Source: an uncultured Hyphomicrobiales bacterium (GTDB taxonomy: Bacteria > Pseudomonadota > Alphaproteobacteria > Rhizobiales > Xanthobacteraceae). Taken from it: a stretch of 5,045 nucleotides of DNA. The position numbers and the translations under genes were made by a program. Each line of letters opens with the position of its first letter. Positions within the stretch are counted from its first letter, which is position 1. Below are positions 1 to 5,045 of this stretch, in pieces. The notes beneath the pieces are model-generated. The model made no database searches. It worked only from the letters and a program-made list of their open reading frames with translations, and was not told the DNA's origin. Location: contig CAITEM010000363.1 in the NCBI GenBank assembly GCA_903891395.1, forward strand, positions 1 to 5,045, given 5' to 3'.

Positions 1-1539
1 GCCGCGATCAACGGCAAGCAGGTTGCCGTGGTGGTGCCGACGACGCTGCTGGCGCGTCAGCATTTCAAGACCTTTATCGAGCGATTTCGCGGCTTCCCGG
101 TAAACGTGGTGCAGGCGTCGCGGCTGGTGCCGAACGCGCAACTCAATCAGGTGAAGTCCGATCTGGCGGAAGGCCGCGCCGACATCGTCGTCGGCACCCA
201 CGCCATTCTCGGCAAAGGAGTCAGGTTCAAGGACCTCGGGCTGGTCGTCGTGGACGAGGAGCAGCACTTTGGCGTGGCGCACAAGGAAAAGCTGAAGACC
301 TTGCGGGCCGAAGTGCATGTGCTGACGCTATCGGCAACGCCGATCCCGCGCACGCTGCAACTGGCGCTGACCGGCGTGCGCGACCTGTCGATCATCGCGT
401 CGCCGCCGGTCGACCGCCTTGCGGTCCGCACATTCGTATCGCCCTTCGATCCGGTCACGATCCGTGAGGCTTTGCTGCGCGAGAAATACCGCGGCGGCCA
501 GTCGTTCTACGTTGCGCCGCGCATCGAGGACCTCGCCGGTGCCAAGGATTTCCTCGACAAGAACGTGCCGGAAGTCCGCGTCTGCGTCGCGCATGGCCAG
601 ATGCCGCCGACGGTCCTCGATGACATCATGTCGGCGTTCTACGACGGCAAATACGATGTGCTGCTGTCGACGACGATCATCGAGTCCGGCCTTGATATTC
701 CGACCGCCAACACGCTGATCGTTCATCGCGCCGACATGTTCGGCCTGTCGCAGCTCTACCAGTTGCGCGGCCGGGTCGGGCGTTCGAAACTGCGCGCCTA
801 CGCGCTGTTCACACTACCGGCGCAGAAGCCGATCACGCCGCAAGCCGAGCGTCGGCTGAAAGTGCTGCAATCGCTCGATACGCTGGGCGCCGGTTTCCAG
901 ATCGCCACGCATGACCTCGACATTCGCGGCGCCGGCAATCTTCTGGGTGACGAACAGTCCGGCCATATCAAGGAAGTCGGCTTCGAACTGTATCAGCAGA
1001 TGCTGGAGGAGGCGGTGCTCAGCCTCAAGGCCGGCATTACAGCGCAGGTCGCCGACCGCTGGTCGCCACAAATCACCATCGGCACGCCGGTACTCATTCC
1101 CGATGATTACGTTGCCGACCTTTCGGTTCGGCTCGCGCTGTACCGGCGCCTGGCCGAGATCGAGGACGAACGCGAGATCGACGGCTTCGCCGCGGAGATG
1201 GCCGACCGTTTCGGCAAGCTGCCGGTCGAGGTCGAACATCTGTTGCAGATCGTCACCATCAAGGCGCTGTGCCGGCGCGCCAATGTCGAGAAGCTCGACG
1301 CCGGCCCGAAGGGCGTGGTGCTGTCGTTCCGCGACAACATTTTCAACAATCCGGAAGGTCTCATCGGCTACATGCGCGAGCAGGGCTCGGGTGCGCGCAT
1401 GCGGGCCGACCCGAAAGACGCCAAGAACCAGCAACTGGTGTTTTTCGACGATTGGGAACAGCCCGAAGAGCGGCTCAAGGGCACGGCGGCGATCCTGCGC
1501 AAGCTCGCGACCATCGCGGAGCGCGCCAAGGCGGCGTGA
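1..1539 (+). CDS. mfd: Transcription-repair coupling factor Mfd, C-terminal part (5' end outside window)
   Basis: Mfd is a cytoplasmic ATP-driven DNA translocase that removes RNA polymerase stalled at lesions and recruits UvrA for nucleotide excision repair. The frame is open from base 1, so the gene starts upstream; 512 residues are present, under half of the family's usual ~1150. Counting from base 1, visible superfamily-2 helicase motifs are motif Ia PTTLLARQH (residues 13-21), motif II DEEQ (85-88), motif III SATP (111-114), motif V around TTIIESGLDIP (224-234) and motif VI QLRGRVGRS (254-262). The TRG (translocation in RecG) motif follows, with GAGFQIATHDLDIRGAGNLLG near 296-316. The rest is the C-terminal regulatory domain, including YRRLAEIEDEREIDGFAAEM near 381-400. 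Walker A, the RNA-polymerase-interaction domain and the UvrB-like N-terminus lie off the left edge. RecG shares the motor, but this C-terminal domain is specific to Mfd. The ending (AERAKAA, TGA) looks intact. Identification is near certain. Confidence 0.97.
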   Translation, partial: AAINGKQVAVVVPTTLLARQHFKTFIERFRGFPVNVVQASRLVPNAQLNQVKSDLAEGRADIVVGTHAILGKGVRFKDLGLVVVDEEQHFGVAHKEKLKTLRAEVHVLTLSATPIPRTLQLALTGVRDLSIIASPPVDRLAVRTFVSPFDPVTIREALLREKYRGGQSFYVAPRIEDLAGAKDFLDKNVPEVRVCVAHGQMPPTVLDDIMSAFYDGKYDVLLSTTIIESGLDIPTANTLIVHRADMFGLSQLYQLRGRVGRSKLRAYALFTLPAQKPITPQAERRLKVLQSLDTLGAGFQIATHDLDIRGAGNLLGDEQSGHIKEVGFELYQQMLEEAVLSLKAGITAQVADRWSPQITIGTPVLIPDDYVADLSVRLALYRRLAEIEDEREIDGFAAEMADRFGKLPVEVEHLLQIVTIKALCRRANVEKLDAGPKGVVLSFRDNIFNNPEGLIGYMREQGSGARMRADPKDAKNQQLVFFDDWEQPEERLKGTAAILRKLATIAERAKAA

Positions 1540-1627
1540 GCCGACCGGCTTTTCAACGCGAAGGGCTTCCTGATATAGCGGACGCAGAAAACGCCGGCTC
1601 GAACCGGCCCGCATCGGAGGAACTGCC
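1540..1627 (+). other. Intergenic gap between mfd and the binding-protein gene, with a small GC-rich hairpin
   Basis: This 88-nt gap separates two co-directional genes. It contains an inverted repeat, GCCGG (1593-1597) and CCGGC (1604-1608), around a 6-nt loop, ending 7 nt before the Shine-Dalgarno. The stem is only 5 bp and no T-run follows, so it is a poor terminator candidate. I could not find a convincing -35/-10 pair. Whether the downstream gene has its own promoter or is read through from mfd is undecided. Confidence 0.4.
1616..1622 (+). promoter_or_regulatory. Shine-Dalgarno of the binding-protein gene
   Basis: GGAGGAA lies 5 nt before the ATG at 1628. It is a strong match to the anti-Shine-Dalgarno and fixes that ATG as the start; the signal peptide begins at once from it, which agrees. 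Confidence 0.8.
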
Positions 1628-2596
1628 ATGCTCGGACGTATCTGTCGCGCCGCTATTTTCGCAGCCGCTTTGGCCGTGCCGACGCTGGCGCAAGCGCAGG
1701 ACTGGCCGACCCGGCCGGTTACCGTTGTCGTGCCGTTTGTGGCGGGCGGCACCACCGACATCGTCGGCCGTATCGTGGCGCAGGCGGTGGGCGAAAAGCT
1801 CGGCCAGCGCTTCATCATCGAGAACGTCGGCGGCGCCGGCGGCAATCTCGGCGCCATGAACGCCGCCAAGGCCTCGCCTGACGGTTACACGATATTTATG
1901 TCGACCGTTGCCCACGCGATGGCACCCGGCATCTACAGCACGCTGTCCTATAATTTCGAGAAGGACTTCGAGCCGGTCACGATCGTTGGGACGGTGCCGA
2001 ATATCTTGATCGTCAATCCTGCGGTGCCGGCGAAAAACGTTGCCGAGTTGATCGCATACATCAAAGCCAACCCGGGCAAGCTGAACTACGGCTCGGCCGG
2101 CGTCGGCAGCACCGAGCACATGTCGTCGGCGCTGTTTGCCTCGGTGACCGGCGGCGATATCGTGCACGTACCGTATCGCGGTGGCGCGCCGATGATGGCC
2201 GATCTGGTCGCGGGCCATATCCAGATGTCGATCGAAACCAGCGGCGCGGCGACACCCTTCATCAAGAGCGGGCAGGTACGCGCGCTGGCAGTCAGCCCGG
2301 CTAAACGGTCGGCGCTGTTTCCCGATTTGCCGACACTCGAGGAGTCCGGGTTGAAGGGCTATGACGTCTCGACCTGGTACGGCTGGTTGTTCCCGAAGGG
2401 TACGCCCGAAGCCATTCGCAACAAGCTCTACGCGGCGTTGACGGACGTGCTCAAGCAGCCCGAACTGGTCAAACGCCTGAACGATGTCGGCGCCGAACCG
2501 GGCGGCATTGCGCCGGCCGCGTTCAAGACCTTCATCCACACCGAGACCGAAAAATGGGTGGCGTTGGCGCACAAGGCCGGCATCAAGGCTGAATGA
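1628..2596 (+). CDS. Bug/TctC-family periplasmic solute-binding protein (tripartite tricarboxylate transporter type)
   Basis: This 322-residue protein has the usual length and layout of the TctC/Bug family, periplasmic receptors for tripartite tricarboxylate transporters that bind small carboxylates and related ligands. A Sec signal peptide is clear: Arg residues at 4 and 7, a hydrophobic core near 8-20, and an AQA signal peptidase site at 21-23, giving a mature start at QDWPTRP. Family hallmarks follow: the first ligand loop PFVAGGTTD (36-44), the second loop ENVGGAGGNLG (65-75), SPDGYT (83-88), NYGSAGVGSTEHM (153-165), VPYRGGAPMMADLVAGHIQM (181-200) and LFPDLPTLEESGLKGYD (230-246). The ligand cannot be deduced. 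No tctA or tctB membrane genes lie in the window, so it is an orphan here, which is common for this family in proteobacteria rich in Bug proteins. The coding region is intact, and its TGA lies 12 nt from the stop of the convergent dehydrogenase gene. Confidence 0.95.
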   Translation: MLGRICRAAIFAAALAVPTLAQAQDWPTRPVTVVVPFVAGGTTDIVGRIVAQAVGEKLGQRFIIENVGGAGGNLGAMNAAKASPDGYTIFMSTVAHAMAPGIYSTLSYNFEKDFEPVTIVGTVPNILIVNPAVPAKNVAELIAYIKANPGKLNYGSAGVGSTEHMSSALFASVTGGDIVHVPYRGGAPMMADLVAGHIQMSIETSGAATPFIKSGQVRALAVSPAKRSALFPDLPTLEESGLKGYDVSTWYGWLFPKGTPEAIRNKLYAALTDVLKQPELVKRLNDVGAEPGGIAPAAFKTFIHTETEKWVALAHKAGIKAE

Positions 2597-2608
2597 CCGT
2601 CAACCGCG

Positions 2609-3712
2609 TTAGTGCGGCATCCGCAGCACGGGCTTGATGGTCTTGCCCTTGCTGGATTCGTCGGCGGCGCGGTTGATGTCGGCGAGGTCGTAGAACGTGA
2701 CCGCGCGTTCGATCGGGAATTGGCCGGCGACCAGATAGTTCGCCAGTTGCGGAATGAACTGCTGCGGCACGCTGTCGCCTTGGATGACGCCGCGCACGGT
2801 GCGGCCATTCTGCAGGAACGGCGTCTCGAAGGTGACTTCGGTGCCGGCGCGCGCGCTGCCGAGCAGCACGCAGGTGCCGGCCGGCATCAATGCGTCGACC
2901 GCCTCACGGAAAATCGCTGGCAGAGCCGACGTTTCCAGCGAGAACCGGACGCCAAGGCCGGTAAGCTTGCGGATTTCCGCGACCACGTCGGTGCGTCCGG
3001 TATGATTGATGGTGTGGGTGGCGCCGCACGCGCGCGCCAACGCCAGGCGATGCTCGTGCACATCGACGACGATGATCGGATCGCAGCCGGCGATCTTGGC
3101 CGCCATCATGCCTGACAGGCCCACCGCGCCGACGCCGAACACCGCGAAACTGTCGCCGGGTGCAGGCTTCATCACGTTGAGCACCGCGCCGGCTCCGGTC
3201 TGGCCGCCGCAGGCCAGCGCGCAGACATGCTCGAGCGGTGCGTCGTTGCGCACCTTCACCGCGTAGCGTTCGTTGGCGATGGTGAAATTGCCGAACGACG
3301 ACTGCTGGAAGAACGCGCTGTAGATCGGCTGGCCGTCTTTCGAATGCAGTGTCGAACCGTCGGCGCGGGTGCCGTTCATTTTCAGCGGAAAGGCCTCGAC
3401 GCAATAGCTCTGCCGCTGCGTGCGGCAGTTGGGGCATTCGCCGCAAAACGGATAGGACATGACGACGTGATCGCCGGTCTTGAGACGGGTTACGCTTTTG
3501 CCGGTGGCGCGCACGATGCCGGCGCCCTCGTGACCGAAGATTTTGGGAAACTCGGTCGGATAGTAGGCGTCGCGGCCGTGCAGGTCCGTTGCGCACATGC
3601 CGGAAGCGACGACCTCGACCAGCACTTCGTCGGCGCGCGGATCGCACAAATCGACGCGTTCGATGTTGAAGGGACCCGAACGCTCGCGCACCACGGCGGC
3701 GGTGATTTGCAT
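2609..3712 (-). CDS. Zinc-dependent medium-chain alcohol dehydrogenase, NAD-type
   Basis: This 367-residue cytoplasmic enzyme of the MDR superfamily should oxidise an alcohol to an aldehyde (or the reverse) with NAD(H). Catalytic-zinc ligands are C40 (in GMCATDLHG), H61 and E62 (GHEGAG), and C168 (ALACGGQTGAGA). Proton-relay residues T42 and H45 match Ser48 and His51 of horse liver enzyme. The structural-zinc cluster is complete: C90, C93, C96, C104 (C-x2-C-x2-C-x7-C). The Rossmann motif GVGAVG is at 193-198, and D217 at the end of the next strand favours NAD over NADP. Overall it resembles aryl/benzyl alcohol dehydrogenases, but the true substrate is unknown. I chose ATG 3712 because GGGAAG ends 7 nt upstream; the in-frame GTG at 3718 would add two residues but sits only 1 nt from that site. 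The gene lies 15 nt after the DsbA-family gene, so the two are probably cotranscribed. The stop is TAA at 2611-2609. Confidence 0.95.
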   Translation of the reverse strand: MQITAAVVRERSGPFNIERVDLCDPRADEVLVEVVASGMCATDLHGRDAYYPTEFPKIFGHEGAGIVRATGKSVTRLKTGDHVVMSYPFCGECPNCRTQRQSYCVEAFPLKMNGTRADGSTLHSKDGQPIYSAFFQQSSFGNFTIANERYAVKVRNDAPLEHVCALACGGQTGAGAVLNVMKPAPGDSFAVFGVGAVGLSGMMAAKIAGCDPIIVVDVHEHRLALARACGATHTINHTGRTDVVAEIRKLTGLGVRFSLETSALPAIFREAVDALMPAGTCVLLGSARAGTEVTFETPFLQNGRTVRGVIQGDSVPQQFIPQLANYLVAGQFPIERAVTFYDLADINRAADESSKGKTIKPVLRMPH

Positions 3713-3719
3713 GTTCACG

Positions 3720-3725
3720 CTTCCC
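3720..3725 (-). promoter_or_regulatory. Shine-Dalgarno of the alcohol dehydrogenase gene, decides its start
   Basis: On the minus strand GGGAAG runs from 3725 to 3720. It is 7 nt from the ATG at 3712 but only 1 nt from the GTG at 3718, so the ATG is the better-spaced start. The site lies in the short gap just after the TAA of the preceding gene. Confidence 0.65.
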
Positions 3726-3727
3726 GA

Positions 3728-4390
3728 TTATTCGGCGGCGATGGCTTTGCCGGTTGCGATGCGCTCGATGGCTTCGGCGAGATATTCCGGCGCCTGCGCG
3801 CCGGACACCGCGAATTTGCCGCCGAAGATGAAGCAGGGCACGCCCTCGATCCCGGCCTGCTTGGCTTCCTGGGATTGCTGCTCGATCAGATCGACGTCTT
3901 TTTCAGTCGCCAGATCGGCGCGCACCGTGTCGGCATTGAGTCCGATGTCGGTCGCCGCCTGCACCAGTGTGTCGCGCTGCGTCAGATCGGCACCTTCCGT
4001 AAAATACAGATCCATCAGCTTCTGCTTCATCTCGGCGGATTTTCCGATGGCTTCGGCCCAATGGATCAGCCGGTGACAGTCCATTGTGTTCGGCTGGCGC
4101 TTCATCTTGTCGGAGGCATAGACGAGGCCCTCTTCAGCGGCCGCCGCGCCGACGCGCTGGGCGATACCCTTGTATCGCTCAGGCGAGCCGAATTTGGTGG
4201 TCAGATAGTCCTCGCGCGAAATGCCTTCGCGCGGAATCCAGTCGTTCAGGAAGTAGGGGCGATAGTGCACCTCGACGGCGATGCCGGGCTTGAGCTTGAG
4301 TGCCGCCTCCAGCCGGTGCTTGCCGATGAAGCACCACGGGCAGACGACGTCGGATACGATGTCAATGCGAACCGGTTGATTGTCGGACAT
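3728..4390 (-). CDS. DsbA-family thiol oxidoreductase, FrnE / 2-hydroxychromene-2-carboxylate isomerase-like
   Basis: This 220-residue protein has a thioredoxin fold with a helical insertion, the layout of the FrnE subgroup of the DsbA family. After a first strand (VRIDIVSD, 7-14) comes the redox motif C17-P-W-C20, followed by FIGKHRLE. The middle is helical, with the family-typical stretch NTMDCHRLIHWAEA at 101-114. The cis-proline loop is GIEGVPCFIFGGKFAVSGAQ at 180-199, with P185 as the cis-proline. The closest relatives by style are FrnE-like oxidoreductases and glutathione-dependent 2-hydroxychromene-2-carboxylate isomerases. The latter use serine at the first active-site position, so the two cysteines here favour disulfide redox or dithiol chemistry. 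There is no signal peptide, hence cytoplasmic. An in-frame TAG at 4414-4412 rules out a longer start, and AGGGAG precedes the ATG by 8 nt. The alcohol dehydrogenase follows after 15 nt. Substrate unknown; C105 and C186 are extra cysteines. Confidence 0.94.
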   Translation of the reverse strand: MSDNQPVRIDIVSDVVCPWCFIGKHRLEAALKLKPGIAVEVHYRPYFLNDWIPREGISREDYLTTKFGSPERYKGIAQRVGAAAAEEGLVYASDKMKRQPNTMDCHRLIHWAEAIGKSAEMKQKLMDLYFTEGADLTQRDTLVQAATDIGLNADTVRADLATEKDVDLIEQQSQEAKQAGIEGVPCFIFGGKFAVSGAQAPEYLAEAIERIATGKAIAAE

Positions 4391-4397
4391 GCGGCTG

Positions 4398-4412
4398 GCT
4401 CCCTGTTGGAGC
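4398..4412 (-). promoter_or_regulatory. Small hairpin pairing the Shine-Dalgarno of the DsbA-family gene
   Basis: On the minus strand GCTCC (4412-4408) pairs with GGAGC (4402-4398) around a 5-nt AACAG loop. The 3' arm contains most of the AGGGAG Shine-Dalgarno (4404-4399), 8 nt from the ATG at 4390. The site and spacing are clear. That the stem forms and matters is inference: it is only 5 bp and may arise by chance in GC-rich DNA. Confidence 0.4.
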
Positions 4413-4428
4413 TAACCTAATTACAGAA

Positions 4429-5045
4429 CTATTCGGCCGCAACCATGCGGCCGCCCAACACCCGCTGCATCAGGCTGTCGATGGTGTCGCCGGCCTTGCG
4501 GGTGGCGAGAGTGACATTGGCGGTCAGCGCCCCCGTCGCCGTCATCGCATTCTTGAGTTCGGCGGCGATGCGCCGCGCCACGCCGTGGGCTTCGCGCAAA
4601 TTGGTCTGGGTGAAGGCGACCAGGATCGCGCCGTCGTCGTTACGGCAGGCAAAATCGATGGTGCGGGTGAGACGCGTCAGGCGCCGGGCGCCGTCGCGAG
4701 CGGCCCGTTCGCCGATGTCACCTTCGAACGAATAACGCGCCACCGACAGCGACAGGCTGCGATCGGAAGCTTCCGTCATGGCCTTGGTGAGGTCGCGCCA
4801 GAACGTGTCGGGCGTCATCAATCCGGTTTCCGGATCGACGGTCCCGTCGGAATCGAGCGAGGTTAGCAGGCGCGCCAGACGGGTTTCGAAAGCGCGCATC
4901 CGCACTTGCGGCACCAGGCGGGCGACGAGGCGCGCCGGGTCATCGACGTATTCGATGAAGGTGAGAGTGTCGGAGAAGTCGGGTGCTTCGCCGTGTACGG
5001 CGATGGGGATGTCGCGGTAACGCGGGTCGCCCGCCAGCGTCGACA
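4429..5045 (-). CDS. Degenerate GGDEF-domain protein, possibly with a receiver-like N-terminal domain (5' end outside window)
   Basis: The frame is open from the right edge to TAG at 4431-4429, so the start lies beyond the window; 204 residues are visible. A GTG at 4914 is not needed as a start because coding sequence continues upstream. Residues 1-60 (with DPRYRDIPIAVHGE, then DTLTFIEYVDDPARLVARLV and a basic helix) resemble the last strands of a response-regulator receiver domain, but the Thr/Ser and Lys-Pro positions expected there are not evident. A GGDEF-like fold starts at VDPETGLMTPDTFWRDL (about residue 69). The sequence RTID-FACR-N-DDGAI aligns without gaps to the PleD pattern RAID-LPCR-Y-GGEEF. 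The RxxD inhibitory-site motif is thus kept (R127, D130), while the GG(D/E)EF signature is replaced by DDGAI (136-140). The metal-binding Asp and the following substrate-contact stretch near the first strand are also gone (SLSVARYSFEGD). It is probably not a diguanylate cyclase but a c-di-GMP receptor or structural output domain. It sits 38 nt upstream of the DsbA-family gene. Confidence 0.8.
   Translation of the reverse strand, partial: STLAGDPRYRDIPIAVHGEAPDFSDTLTFIEYVDDPARLVARLVPQVRMRAFETRLARLLTSLDSDGTVDPETGLMTPDTFWRDLTKAMTEASDRSLSLSVARYSFEGDIGERAARDGARRLTRLTRTIDFACRNDDGAILVAFTQTNLREAHGVARRIAAELKNAMTATGALTANVTLATRKAGDTIDSLMQRVLGGRMVAAE

Noticed and set aside
1593..1608. GCCGG / CCGGC inverted repeat as an mfd terminator
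   Set aside because: The stem is only 5 bp, no T-run follows, and it lies next to the downstream Shine-Dalgarno; kept only as a note on the gap.
814..2572. Two overlapping minus-strand open frames of 351 and 339 residues opposite mfd and the binding-protein gene
   Set aside because: The translations are rich in Arg, Ala and Asp with no recognisable family and oppose intact genes with strong family motifs, so they are shadows.
3227..4420. A 397-residue plus-strand open frame antisense to the dehydrogenase and DsbA-family genes
   Set aside because: It lies wholly opposite two clearly recognised genes, its translation shows no domain or motif, and long antisense frames are expected with this G/C-rich third-position codon use.
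4420..4425. TGTAAT on the minus strand as a -10 box for the DsbA-family gene
   Set aside because: It matches the -10 consensus at 5 of 6 positions, but no acceptable -35 sits 16-18 nt upstream; the TTGCGG at 4442-4437 is only 11 nt away.
4429..4914. The GGDEF-like gene as a complete 161-residue protein starting at GTG 4914
   Set aside because: The frame stays open with protein-like sequence to the window edge, and the GTG falls inside a helical linker just before the GGDEF-like domain, so the gene is more likely longer and cut by the edge.
1..5045. Mobile element, CRISPR array, tRNA or horizontally acquired island
   Set aside because: No direct-repeat array, transposase, integrase, terminal inverted repeats or tRNA-like segment was seen, and base and codon use look uniform by eye across all five genes.

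Overview
The window is ordinary, densely packed, high-GC chromosomal DNA. Codon usage is strongly G/C at third positions throughout, and SD sites are GGAGG-like. The transcription-repair factor Mfd, a Bug-type tricarboxylate-transporter binding protein, and a PleD-like RTID-FACR sequence in the last gene all point to an alphaproteobacterium. The order Hyphomicrobiales (Bradyrhizobium / Rhodopseudomonas / Pseudolabrys-like) is most likely. The taxon is an inference from gene content and protein style, not from a search.

Layout: five protein genes cover almost everything, two on the plus strand and three on the minus strand, meeting tail to tail near 2600. Plus strand: the C-terminal 512 residues of Mfd (1-1539, entering from the left edge), an 88-nt gap, then an exported solute-binding protein of the TctC/Bug family (1628-2596). 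Minus strand, in transcription order from the right: the 3' end of a degenerate GGDEF-domain protein (5045-4429, entering from the right edge), a 38-nt gap, a cytoplasmic FrnE-like DsbA-family thiol oxidoreductase (4390-3728), a 15-nt gap, and a zinc-dependent medium-chain alcohol dehydrogenase (3712-2609). The convergent stop codons are separated by only 12 nt. No tRNA, rRNA, CRISPR, insertion sequence or convincing rho-independent terminator was seen, and no gene-free stretch exceeds 90 bases.

How they fit together: the DsbA-family gene and the dehydrogenase are spaced as one transcription unit, possibly read through from the GGDEF-like gene. The pairing fits small-molecule redox or detoxification metabolism, but the substrate cannot be read from sequence. 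Mfd and the binding protein share only direction; the binding protein has no TctA/TctB membrane partners here and is an orphan within the window.

No new system is evident. The points most worth a second look are the GGDEF-like protein, whose active-site signature is gone while an RxxD inhibitory-site motif remains, a small hairpin that pairs the Shine-Dalgarno of the DsbA-family gene, and two extra cysteines in that protein, one of them beside its cis-proline.
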